A DNA stretch of 64,000 nucleotides from Lachnospiraceae bacterium (lineage in GTDB: Bacteria > Bacillota > Clostridia > Lachnospirales > Lachnospiraceae). The DNA lies in the NCBI GenBank assembly GCA_910575775.1, contig CAJTEY010000025.1, positions 1-64,000 on the forward strand. Direction: 5' to 3'. This document shows, piece after piece, positions 51,686 through 59,445 of this stretch; position 1 is the stretch's first letter, and every line of letters starts with the position of its first letter. The notes beneath the pieces are model-generated. The model saw only the letters and a list, made by a program, of their open reading frames with translations. It was not told the origin of the DNA and searched no databases. Both the position numbers and the translations under genes were made by a program.

Positions 51686-51842
51686 GAGAGATATAAAAGC
51701 CGCCGCAGTTTTTTAGAGCAGTGAGTGGACGGCAGTAAAACAGATATTGCAGTGAAGGTGAAGGCGGGACGGCAGCAAATGTCTGAAAAATGGCAAAGAG
51801 TTATCGCAGTATGCAGAATGGAGTGCAGAAAGGAAGGAAAAC

Positions 51843-52382
51843 ATGGCAAGACCGACGACGAAAGCGGATTTATTGACTGCAGCAACAAAAAATTACGAAA
51901 AATTGAATGAGACGATCGAAGGACTGACGGAGGAAGAATTGAATACGCTCTTTGATTTTTCAGCCGGCGCGAAAAAGGAAGCGCACTGGAAAAGGGACAA
52001 AAATCTCCGGGATGTTCTCGTGCATCTCTACGAGTGGCACCAGCTTTTGCTGACCTGGGTGCAGGCAAATCAGAGGGGCGACAACTGGCCTTTTATTCCG
52101 AAGCCCTATAACTGGAAAACCTACGGCGACATGAATGTGGCGTTCTGGAAAAAGCATCAGGAGACGCAGCTTGACGAGGCAAAGAGCATGCTCGCGGAGT
52201 CCCATGCTAAGGTGATGGCGTTGGCGGAGACGTTTTCCAATGAGGAGCTGTTTTCTAAAGGCGCCTTTCCGTGGGTGGGCGGGAGCACGCTTGGCTCCTA
52301 CTTTGTCAGCAACACCTCGAGCCACTATGACTGGGCGATGAAGAAGCTGAAAGCGCATAAGAAAAATTGTGCCGGGAAGTGA
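51843..52382 (+). CDS. ClbS/DfsB family four-helix protein
   Basis: 179 residues, matching the DinB-like ClbS/DfsB (DUF1706) family along its length: ARPTTKADLLTAATKNYEKL at the start, DVLVHLYEWHQLLLTW (about 59-74), KPYNWKTYGDMN and SSHYDWAMKKLKAH near the end. ClbS protects colibactin producers by hydrolysing the warhead; many homologues exist in non-producers with no known substrate. ATG 51843 follows AGGAAGG. It sits under the WYL regulator and its palindrome. Confidence 0.87.
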   Translation: MARPTTKADLLTAATKNYEKLNETIEGLTEEELNTLFDFSAGAKKEAHWKRDKNLRDVLVHLYEWHQLLLTWVQANQRGDNWPFIPKPYNWKTYGDMNVAFWKKHQETQLDEAKSMLAESHAKVMALAETFSNEELFSKGAFPWVGGSTLGSYFVSNTSSHYDWAMKKLKAHKKNCAGK

Positions 52383-52393
52383 GGAGCGGGCGG

Positions 52394-52800
52394 ATGCATT
52401 TTGTGACGGCGAAAGGGATTTTGTCCTCCCAAAACGGAATGAATCTGTACCGGGGCTGTTCCCACGGGTGTATCTACTGCGATTCCAGAAGCAGGTGCTA
52501 CCATATGGAGCACGACTTCGAGGATATCGAGGTCAAGGAGAACGCCATCGAAACGAAAATACGAAATGTGTGGTGCAGATGACGCTGACCACCTGTGACG
52601 AGGAAATGTGTAGAAAGATTGAACTCAATGTCAGTACAACTGGGGAACGTTTCGAGGTGCTTAAAAAGCTGCGGGATGCAGGCATACCCACCGTCGTATG
52701 GCTGTCTCCGATTCTGCCCTTTATCAACGATACGGCGGAAAACGTTGCGGGCATTCTGGAACTGTGTGCGGAGGCAGGAGTTTACGGCGTGGTCAACTCG
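52394..52800 (+). pseudogene. SPL-family radical SAM pseudogene (second copy)
   Basis: The start MHFVTAKGILSSQNGMNLYR and the CSHGCIYC motif match the intact gene at 43017. After KENAIE (about 52553) roughly 210 nt are deleted and the frame shifts; the matching sequence resumes as NTKCVVQMTLTTCDEEMCRK and runs to GVYGVVNS (about 52800), where the last ~90 codons are missing. It cannot make an active enzyme. Confidence 0.88.
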
Positions 52801-52821
52801 GGAGGGAGTAAACCCTGCCGT

Positions 52822-53139
52822 TTACTTTGTCTTGTGCTGTAATCCTTTCACTACGGCCATAACCGTATCAAGCTGCAATTCATCTAAGTTCTTAATTTCT
52901 GCTGAAATCTGATTGATCTTTCCCGGCGCGGGATTTCTTTTGTCGAAGAATTCCTGCGGTGTGATCTGAAAATATTCACAGATATAGAAAAAAACCTGCA
53001 TGGAAGGAAAGGCAAGCCTGTTTTCAATGCGGTTGATATAACTTTCATTCTGTCCAAGGGCCAGACTCATCTCTCTGGCGGACACCTTTTTCTGATTCCT
53101 CAGGGAAGTCAGTCTTTCCACAAAAAATTCTTCAAACAT
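52822..53139 (-). CDS. XRE-family transcriptional regulator
   Basis: 105 residues. The HTH (about 6-65) shows VSAREMSLALGQNESYINRI and SMQVFFYICEYFQITPQEFF, the standard XRE pattern. A short C-terminal helix (about 75-105) may mediate dimerisation. It is on the opposite strand from its neighbours; its end abuts the truncated radical SAM pseudogene, so its insertion may have caused that truncation. Target unknown. Confidence 0.8.
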   Translation of the reverse strand: MFEEFFVERLTSLRNQKKVSAREMSLALGQNESYINRIENRLAFPSMQVFFYICEYFQITPQEFFDKRNPAPGKINQISAEIKNLDELQLDTVMAVVKGLQHKTK

Positions 53140-53213
53140 GATACCACCACCTTGTTTACAAAATTATATAGCATATACCAGCCAGTGGCGGGGTATATGA
53201 AATCTTATAAATA

Positions 53214-54416
53214 TTGACATTAAAAGAACTGGGTCTTGTTTTTCTTTGTGCGATAATGGGTGTCGCAGCGCTTGCGGTTACTTATTGCGTGCCGAATGAC
53301 CGCATGCGGGAAAATGTGAGGGAATCTTCCATTGCATTATACAGAGAAGGGCTTGGTGCGAACCTCTGGCAGGGCGTAGAGGAGACAAAGCTGGACATTT
53401 ATACGGACGGGCTGATGATTAACGTGTCATACACTGTGACGAAAGACGGGATTAGGGATATCCTTCTGGGTACAAATGTCGAGGTGGACGGCAGAAACCC
53501 GGTGGATTCTCTATTCGAGGTGGTCGCCTTGGCAAATGACAATTATATTGTAAAGAATTATGGCAGGTACTGGCATGGATATCAGGTTTTGCTGCGGCCG
53601 CTATTATGTTTCTTTTCCTATCCGGATATCCGGCAGATCAATATGATCTTACAATTTATCCTCGTTTTTGGCTTTGTGTACCTTCTTGCAAAGACAAAGG
53701 AGAGCGTGTTCCTGGTTCCTTTCCTGGGCATGTATATTTTCCTTTCTCCAATCAGTCTGTGCAGCTGCTTACAGTATTCTCCATGTTTTTATATCATGAT
53801 GCTTGCTCTGTACGCGCTGTTTATAGGGAGGGACAAGCTGACCGACACAGGGCGGAAGTATCTGTTTCTTATGGCAGGTGTGCTGACGGCTTATTTTGAT
53901 TTCCTGACGTATCCGCTGATTACGTTAGGGGTTCCGCTGATTGCCTGTCTGGCATTTGATAGGAAACGATGGCAGACAGAGCAGAAACATGGATGGAAAC
54001 ATATTTTTTGGCATAGCTTTTCATGGGGCGTCGGATATGTGGGGATGTGGTCATCAAAGTGGGTGATCGCATCGGTCTTGACAGATGAAAACATCATTTA
54101 TGATGCGTTTTCCCAGATTGCCTATCGCAGTGGATATTTTATTGAAAAGCATTCTTACAGAGACACATTAAAACTGAACCTTGGCGTATGTAATACGAGG
54201 GTTATCCTGCCTGCGGCTGTTTGTGTGGCGGTATGTATTGCCATATTCAGATTAGCCAGACATATCAGGATAGAGCGGAGTCTTTTTCCGGCAGCAGGGA
54301 TGATTTTATTCGTGACATTGTATCCGTTTTTCTGGTATCTGTTCACCAAGGACCACTCTTGCTGCCACTCTTACTTTACATGGAGAGAAATGGGGATCAG
54401 CGTGTTGGCATATTGA
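53214..54416 (+). pseudogene. Polytopic membrane protein, probably frameshifted
   Basis: About 400 residues with 9-10 membrane segments and an extracytoplasmic loop after the first (about 25-125, with NYGRYWHGYQVLLRPLL). I do not recognise a named family; the layout suggests a GT-C-like or polysaccharide-related membrane protein. The frame opens at TTG 53214 right after a stop codon and without a ribosome site, so the start is doubtful. It stops after REMGISVLAY; one added base at about 54414 would continue as LTVGVMGLRESMEK, then merge into the relic of the RNA repair gene. Both ends therefore look damaged. Confidence 0.5.
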
Positions 54417-54439
54417 CGGTCGGGGTGATGGGACTCAGA

Positions 54440-54556
54440 GAATCTATGGAAAAGGATGTTCCGTATCCTGCGCGGTCGGATGCAGCGCGAGAACTGAGAA
54501 AGCTGCCGAAGGATATCTGCGGTTTGCTGCGGAAATTTGTTGAGAGTAAAGTATAG
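54440..54556 (+). pseudogene. 3' end relic of an RNA repair (Pnkp-like) gene
   Basis: The reading frame ending ELRKLPKDICGLLRKFVESKV repeats the C-terminus of the intact gene at 57900-57980 (ELKRLPKDICGLRRKFFDDKV), and the similarity continues through the stop codon into the hairpin terminator. Only about 30 codons remain, fused to the membrane protein upstream. Confidence 0.8.
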
Positions 54557-54576
54557 ATAAGACGCGCGAAGCGCCG

Positions 54577-54618
54577 CCCGCCATACGCTATTTTCATATA
54601 GCTATGGCGGGTGTTTTT
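54577..54618. terminator. Terminator after the Pnkp relic
   Basis: CCCGCCATA (54577-54585) pairs with TATGGCGGG (54603-54611), with GCTA/TAGC inside; TGTTTTTT follows. The same hairpin, slightly changed, follows the intact gene at 57999. Confidence 0.8.
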
Positions 54619-54630
54619 TCTCAGTATTTT

Positions 54631-54771
54631 CTAATATCTCTTCTTATAATAATGCTCCGCACTCTGGATCAGCTTGTAAAATACCATGGCGATGGCGCAC
54701 AGGATAATGATGGAAGTGATGACCATATTGAGCTGGAAGAGATGCAGAACGTGGGAGAGAGGGACAGGCAT
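54631..54771 (-). CDS. Small single-span membrane protein (46 aa), candidate
   Basis: The frame gives 46 residues: MPVPLSHVLHLFQLN, one hydrophobic helix (MVITSIIILCAIAMVFYKL) and a charged tail ending YYKKRY. AAGAGG lies 5 nt ahead of the ATG. Fragments of the same coding sequence, always antisense to the neighbours, occur at 49074-49140 and 58046-58154. The C-terminal half is better conserved between copies than chance would give. It may instead be the end of a longer membrane protein. No family recognised. Confidence 0.4.
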   Translation of the reverse strand: MPVPLSHVLHLFQLNMVITSIIILCAIAMVFYKLIQSAEHYYKKRY

Positions 54772-54835
54772 GGGAGCCTCTTGGTGTAATTGGGGCTGAT
54801 TTGGAGGATGATCATAAGGAGGAAAGAAAATAGGG

Positions 54836-54864
54836 TTGTATGGAGTTGGGATGGACAGTATAAT
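54836..54864 (+). promoter_or_regulatory. BrnT operon promoter
   Basis: TTGTAT (54836-54841), 17-nt spacer, TATAAT (54859-54864). The -10 is conserved in the relic at 49149-49154. Confidence 0.7.
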
Positions 54865-54889
54865 AGGAATAAGTGGAGGAGACGAGAAA

Positions 54890-55168
54890 TTGAAATTTGA
54901 GTGGGACGAGGAAAAGAACCTAATTAATAAAAGGAAACATGGAATATCATTTGAAACTGCTGCCTATGTATTTGAAGATGAAAATTATATTGAGATGTAT
55001 GATTTTGAGCACAGTATTGAAGAAGATAGATATATTGCAATTGGCTGTGTCGGAGACGTGTTGTTTGTAGTATTTACGGAAAGAAAAGAAAATATCAGAT
55101 TGATCTCAGCCAGATTGGCGAATGAAGCGGAGAGGAGATTATATTATGACCAGAACATTCATTATTGA
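54890..55168 (+). CDS. brnT: BrnT-family ribonuclease toxin
   Basis: 92 residues. FEWDEEKNLINKRKHGISFE (about 3-22) and AAYVFEDENYIEMYD are the BrnT hallmark; DRYIAIGCVGDVLFVVFTER and RLISARLANEAERRLYY complete the RelE-like fold. BrnT toxins cleave RNA and are neutralised by an antitoxin encoded downstream. I choose TTG 54890, which has GGAGGAG 8 nt upstream; earlier starts fall in the promoter. A fragment of the gene is repeated at 58150-58250. Confidence 0.87.
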   Translation: MKFEWDEEKNLINKRKHGISFETAAYVFEDENYIEMYDFEHSIEEDRYIAIGCVGDVLFVVFTERKENIRLISARLANEAERRLYYDQNIHY

Positions 55169-55325
55169 GAAGGGACAGAAACCAACAGAGGAACAATTGC
55201 AGGAAGTGCTCGAGGCAAAAAAACAGCCGATTCTATTTGATGAGGATTCACCGGAGTTGTCACCGGCAATGTATAAAGCTTTCAGGAGTTCTGTAATACA
55301 GAGAAATCGGAAGAAAAATGCGTAA
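55146..55325 (+). CDS. BrnT-associated antitoxin
   Basis: 59 residues, beginning MTRTFIIEKGQKPTEEQLQE and overlapping the toxin gene by 23 nt, with AGAGGAG inside brnT. DEDSPELSPAMYKAFRSSV resembles the C-terminal region of BrnA-type and related antitoxins, with an N-terminal part that would be the DNA-binding or toxin-wrapping segment. The position after BrnT is the main evidence; the sequence is short. Confidence 0.7.
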   Translation: MTRTFIIEKGQKPTEEQLQEVLEAKKQPILFDEDSPELSPAMYKAFRSSVIQRNRKKNA

Positions 55326-55746
55326 ATATTGGGATAATAGCGTATTTCTGGATAACAGGGCGGTGAAGATATTCTTAAATGCCAGCGGCGGACAGGATGA
55401 TGTGAGCAGAGAGTTAAAGGCGTTCCAGGATTATGTGGCAGGTGTGGAATCAGAGGATGATTTTGTAAAGAGAGTGGCGGAGGCAGTGCGGGAAGCGAAG
55501 AAGAACAGGGAATGGAGGCATGAGTATATGACACTATTGATGCGCGATCAGGAGAACATAGAAAAAGGGATAGAAGAAGGGATAGAAAAAGGGATAGAAA
55601 AAGGGAAGTCTGTCGGGGAGGAGATGATGCTTATGCTGATTCAGAAACTGGTGGATAATAACCGCTTTGATGATATCTCAAAAATCAAGGATAATAAAGA
55701 GTACCGGCAGGAATTATATAAAGAATATAATATCAGAGTGCTATAG
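55318..55746 (+). CDS. C-terminal fragment of an Rpn-family (PD-(D/E)XK) nuclease
   Basis: 142 residues. VKIFLNASGGQDDVSRELKA, then FVKRVAEAVREAKKNREWRH and EYMTLLMRDQ are the region that follows the nuclease domain in Rpn/PDDEXK transposase-like proteins, common in Lachnospiraceae. The N-terminal nuclease core (about 150 residues) is missing. ATG 55318 overlaps the antitoxin stop. A run of near-identical 12-nt units (GGGATAGAAAAA) at 55565-55605 encodes IEKGIEEGIEKGIEKG. Probably not catalytic; whether it is translated is unknown. Confidence 0.7.
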   Translation: MRKYWDNSVFLDNRAVKIFLNASGGQDDVSRELKAFQDYVAGVESEDDFVKRVAEAVREAKKNREWRHEYMTLLMRDQENIEKGIEEGIEKGIEKGKSVGEEMMLMLIQKLVDNNRFDDISKIKDNKEYRQELYKEYNIRVL

Positions 55747-55784
55747 ATGAGGCTTAGGCAGGGTAGAAAGGAGAGAAGAAAACC

Positions 55785-57980
55785 ATGCGTATCTTGTTAC
55801 TGTTACGAGGAGCGCCGGGGTGTGGCAAGACTACCTGGGTAGAAGAGAACGGGCTCAAGAACTATACTTTATCTTCGGACGATATCCGTATCATGTACCA
55901 GAGCCCGGTTATGGGCATAGACGGGCAGATGAAGATCAGCCAGGACAACGACGATGCGGTCTGGAAAACGCTGTTCCGTATTCTTCGCAGCAGGATGCAG
56001 CGGGGTGATTTCACGGCGGTCGATGCCACGAACGCAAGGACGTCAGAGCTGAACCGATACAAGGAACTGTGCGCGGAGTATCGGTACCGGGTTTACTGTG
56101 TGGATTTTACGACTGTTCCGATAGAAGAGGTAAAACGTCGGAATGCGGAGCGTGAGGACTTCCGCAGGGTGCCGGAGCGGGTGATCGATACGATGTACGC
56201 CCGCTTTGCCACGCAGAAAGTGCCGTCCGGGATCAAGGTAATCCGCCAGGATGAGCTGGATACAGTCTGGCTTGCGAAACGCGATTTTTCCCATTACAGG
56301 GCGGTTCACCATATCGGGGATATCCATGGATGCCATACGGCATTGCAGGAATATCTGGCGGGTGAGGGCGGCATGAAGGATGACGAGCTCTATATTTTTG
56401 TGGGCGATTACATAGACCGTGGAACCGAGAATGCAGAAGTGGTGAAATTCCTTCTCTCCATTATGGACAGGCAGAATGTGCTGCTGTTAGAAGGAAACCA
56501 TGAGAAGAATCTGTGGTTATGGGCAAACGAACAGGGGATTGCGGACAGGGAGTTTGAACTGGTGACGAAACCGGCGCTTGAGGAGGCAGGTATTGACAGG
56601 AAGGCTGTGAGGAATCTCTACCGCCGTTTTGCCCAGTGCGCATATTACAGTTACGACGGCAATATTTATCTGGTCACCCATGCGGGATTGTCTGCGATTC
56701 CGGGTAATCTGTCCTTTGTTGCCACGGAGCAGATGGTCATGGGCGTGGGGAAGTATGAGGATGTGGAAGAGGTAGCGGAGGCTTTCCGAAAGAGCACGCC
56801 AGAAAATTGTTTTCAGATTTATGGCCACAGGAATTTAAAGCAGGTTCCGCTTACGGCGGAGGGCAGGGTGTTTAATCTGGAAGGGCAGGTTGAGTATGGC
56901 GGCTCTTTACGCTGTCTCAGGATTGGACACGATGGCATCCGCCCGGCAGAGATCAGAAACAGGGTGTTCCGGACGCCGGAGGAGAGGGAGGAGCAGAGCC
57001 GTCTTGCGGAGAGTTCCGTTGCTGATCTGCTGATATCCATGCGCCATAATAAATATATCATGGAAAAGAAATATGGGAATCTTTCTTCCTTCAATTTTAC
57101 GGACGAGGCTTTTTATGACAAGGCATGGGACAGCCAGACTGTGCGGGCGAGGGGGCTTTATCTGGACACGGTCAGGGGAAAGGTGGCGGCGAGGGCATAC
57201 GATAAGTTTTTCAATATCGGGGAGAGGGAGGAGACCCGCATGGACAGGTTGCAGCGCAGACTCTGTTTCCCGGTGACTGCCTATGTGAAGGAAAATGGTT
57301 ATCTGGGTATTGTCAGCTATGATGAGAAGGAGGATGCCCTGCTTGTTGCCTGCAAGTTTACCCTGGACAGTTTGTTTGTGGAGAGATTAAAAGAGATGCT
57401 GGCGGCGAAGGTTTCCAAAGCGCATCTGGAAGAGATGAAAGACTATATCAGAGAGAATGATGTTTCTTTCATCTTTGAGTGTGTGGATATGGAGCACGAT
57501 CCCCATGTCATCGAATACCCGGAGAGCCGTCTGGTACTTCTGGATATTGTGAAGAACAGCATGGAATCTGTTAAGTATGGATATGATCAGATGTGTGACG
57601 TGGCAGATCGTTTCGGTCTGATGCACAAGGAGAAACCCTGCGAACTGCCTGACTGGCAGACCTTTTTTGACTGGTACCATGAGATACGAAGAGAGGATTA
57701 TGAGTACCGGGGACAGAAGATAGAGGGCTTTGTGATCGAAGATAGCAGCGGGTATATGGTTAAGGTCAAACTGTACTATTATAATTTCTGGAAACAGATG
57801 CGCGCTGTGGTAAAGGAAGTATCGAAGAAAGGATTTATCGCCAATACAGCCATGCTGACAACGCCAGTCGCGAACGAGTTTTACGGGTGGCTTCGGGAGA
57901 AGTATGATACGGGAGAACTAAAAAGACTGCCGAAAGATATCTGCGGTCTGCGGAGGAAGTTTTTTGATGATAAAGTGTAG
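55785..57980 (+). CDS. Kinase-phosphatase-ligase RNA repair protein (Pnkp-like)
   Basis: 731 residues carrying a complete end-healing and sealing set. Kinase (1-165): P-loop GAPGCGKTT (9-17), DDIR and RRNAERE. Calcineurin-type phosphatase (175-385): GDIHGCH (178-184), GDYIDRG (207-213), GNHE (237-240), THAG and YGHRN (346-350). RNA ligase (about 420-731): FFNIGE, the nucleophile motif VKENGYLG (Lys502), SFIFECVD (motif III), KIEGFVI (motif IV) and MVKVKLYYY (motif V), closest to Rnl1-type ligases. Such proteins rejoin broken tRNA. AGAAAGGAGAG precedes ATG. It lies directly after BrnTA and an Rpn fragment. Confidence 0.87.
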   Translation: MRILLLLRGAPGCGKTTWVEENGLKNYTLSSDDIRIMYQSPVMGIDGQMKISQDNDDAVWKTLFRILRSRMQRGDFTAVDATNARTSELNRYKELCAEYRYRVYCVDFTTVPIEEVKRRNAEREDFRRVPERVIDTMYARFATQKVPSGIKVIRQDELDTVWLAKRDFSHYRAVHHIGDIHGCHTALQEYLAGEGGMKDDELYIFVGDYIDRGTENAEVVKFLLSIMDRQNVLLLEGNHEKNLWLWANEQGIADREFELVTKPALEEAGIDRKAVRNLYRRFAQCAYYSYDGNIYLVTHAGLSAIPGNLSFVATEQMVMGVGKYEDVEEVAEAFRKSTPENCFQIYGHRNLKQVPLTAEGRVFNLEGQVEYGGSLRCLRIGHDGIRPAEIRNRVFRTPEEREEQSRLAESSVADLLISMRHNKYIMEKKYGNLSSFNFTDEAFYDKAWDSQTVRARGLYLDTVRGKVAARAYDKFFNIGEREETRMDRLQRRLCFPVTAYVKENGYLGIVSYDEKEDALLVACKFTLDSLFVERLKEMLAAKVSKAHLEEMKDYIRENDVSFIFECVDMEHDPHVIEYPESRLVLLDIVKNSMESVKYGYDQMCDVADRFGLMHKEKPCELPDWQTFFDWYHEIRREDYEYRGQKIEGFVIEDSSGYMVKVKLYYYNFWKQMRAVVKEVSKKGFIANTAMLTTPVANEFYGWLREKYDTGELKRLPKDICGLRRKFFDDKV

Positions 57981-57998
57981 ATAAGATGCGCGTAGTAC

Positions 57999-58041
57999 CG
58001 CCCGCCATACGCTGTTTTCATACAGCTGTGGCGGGCGTTTT
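57999..58041. terminator. Terminator after the RNA repair gene
   Basis: CGCCCGCCATAC (57999-58010) pairs with GTGGCGGGCG (58028-58037), with a GCTG/CAGC inner stem; TTTT follows. It is homologous to the hairpin at 54577. Confidence 0.75.
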
Positions 58042-58045
58042 GCTG

Positions 58046-58252
58046 CTAATATTTCTTCTTATAATAATGCTCCACACTCTGTATCAGCTTATAAAACACC
58101 ATGGCGATGGCACACAGGATAATAATTGAGGTGATCACCATGTTGAGCTGGAAACTGCCGCTTATGTAATTGAAGATGAAAATTATATTGAGATGTATGA
58201 TTTTGAGCACAGTATTGAAGAAGATAGATATATTGCCATATGCTGTGTCTGA
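58046..58252. repeat. Rearranged relic: membrane-protein fragment joined to BrnT fragment
   Basis: 58046-58154 (reverse) encodes the C-terminal part of the small membrane protein seen at 54631 (VITSIIILCAIAMVFYKLIQ). At about 58155 it switches through the shared bases GGAAACTGC to the middle of brnT (compare 54955-55060; EDENYIEMYDFEHSIEEDRY), which breaks off at about 58252. The 290 nt from here to the next gene start contain the Uma2 promoter and no other feature I can name. Confidence 0.8.
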
Positions 58253-58489
58253 GACGCGCTGTCTTGGTGAGTAAGTTTTGAGACAGGAATCAAACAGAGG
58301 CTTTGTGTTTTAATAATCCCCGTAAATCGGAAAATTTTTACAAAATTTGAAATAAAAAATCCAGAGCGTTACGATTTTTTCTGATATAAAATGGCAAAAA
58401 TTTTCCAATAAGCGGGGAAAGCATGGTATCTGCGGCTTGTGGGAAAGGTTTTTGTACAGTGAGGGGTAACTGCTATTTTTGTGAGGTGA

Positions 58490-58518
58490 TTGTCTTTCCT
58501 GTAAGCATCGGATATAAT
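58490..58518 (+). promoter_or_regulatory. Promoter of the Uma2 gene
   Basis: TTGTCT (58490-58495), 17-nt spacer, TATAAT (58513-58518), 24 nt before the start. Confidence 0.75.
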
Positions 58519-58542
58519 AGAAATAATAGCGGAGGATGTGTG

Positions 58543-59076
58543 ATGGATATATTAAAACAGGAAAAACTTCATACGATCGAAGATATTTACGCTTTGCCGG
58601 ATGGGGAACGGGCAGAGCTGATTGACGGAAAGATATATTATATGGCGCCGCCAAATACAAAGCATCAAAGGCTTGTGCATCTGCTTGACAGGGAGATTGG
58701 AAATTATATTCAGAAAAATCATGGTGAATGCGAAGTCTTCCCGGCTCCGTTTGCGGTGTTTTTGAATGAAGGTGACAGGAATTATGTGGAACCGGATTTA
58801 TCTGTCATATGTAGTAAGGACAAGATTACAGACCGGGGGTGTGAGGGTTCTCCTGACTGGATTGTTGAAATTGTTTCGCAGAGCAGCAGACAGATGGATT
58901 ATTATAAGAAATTATTCAAATACCGCACTGCCGGCGTTAGGGAATACTGGGTTGTGGATCCTGAAAAGGAACTTGTGACAGTGTACAGTTTTGAAAAAGA
59001 CAGCATGAATGAATATTCTTTTGGTTCGGAGATACCGGCAGGGATATATGAAGGCTTTTCGATAAAGATTCAGTAA
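58543..59076 (+). CDS. Uma2 family (DUF820) PD-(D/E)XK protein
   Basis: 177 residues. YALPDGERAELIDGKIYYM (about 12-30) is the family opening; YVEPDLSVIC (about 88-97), SPDWIVEIVSQSSRQMDYYKK (split: SPDWIVEIVSQSS, then YYKKLFKYRTAGVREYWVVDP) provide the D...ExV core of a restriction-like nuclease fold. Family members are abundant in cyanobacteria and Firmicutes; function is unproven. Start ATG 58543 lies 7 nt after GGAGG; a longer frame upstream runs through the promoter. Confidence 0.85.
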   Translation: MDILKQEKLHTIEDIYALPDGERAELIDGKIYYMAPPNTKHQRLVHLLDREIGNYIQKNHGECEVFPAPFAVFLNEGDRNYVEPDLSVICSKDKITDRGCEGSPDWIVEIVSQSSRQMDYYKKLFKYRTAGVREYWVVDPEKELVTVYSFEKDSMNEYSFGSEIPAGIYEGFSIKIQ

Positions 59077-59105
59077 GCCAAAACCAAATGAGGTTATAGA
59101 TTACG

Positions 59106-59150
59106 AAACGTGGAGACAATCAAGGTGAAAATTGTTTCCACGTTTTCTTT
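59106..59150. terminator. Terminator between Uma2 and the XRE gene
   Basis: AAACGTGGAGACAAT (59106-59120) pairs with ATTGTTTCCACGTTTT (59131-59146). T-runs on both strands let it serve both converging genes. Confidence 0.8.
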
Positions 59151-59162
59151 TATGGCCATATG

Positions 59163-59387
59163 CTATGGTTCCGTATCTATCGGATCGTCAATCTCTTCAA
59201 ACAGTTCGGCGACTGGAATTTCAAGTATTTCGCATAATCTTTCCATAGTATCGAAGCGGATCGCGGAAGTTTTATTGGTGACAATGTTGTGATAGTTTCT
59301 ATAGCACATCCCAAGCTGCTGGCTGAGCCAGTAGTTGGACTTCCCTCTTTCTTCAAGTATTTCTTTGATTCTTAGCCGAATAGTCAT
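59163..59387 (-). CDS. Small XRE-family regulator
   Basis: 74 residues, essentially one Cro/C1-type HTH: IKEILEERGKSNYWLSQQLG, then YHNIVTNKTSAIRFDTMERL and CEILEIPVAELFEEID. Proteins of this size are common in Firmicutes as stand-alone repressors or phage relics. AAAGGAG precedes the start by 7 nt. The divergent region carries a palindrome that it may bind. Confidence 0.85.
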   Translation of the reverse strand: MTIRLRIKEILEERGKSNYWLSQQLGMCYRNYHNIVTNKTSAIRFDTMERLCEILEIPVAELFEEIDDPIDTEP

Positions 59388-59445
59388 GTTGCAGCTCCTT
59401 TTTTATGATTATAATAATACGAGTGCGTGAAAAAAAGCTGCATAG

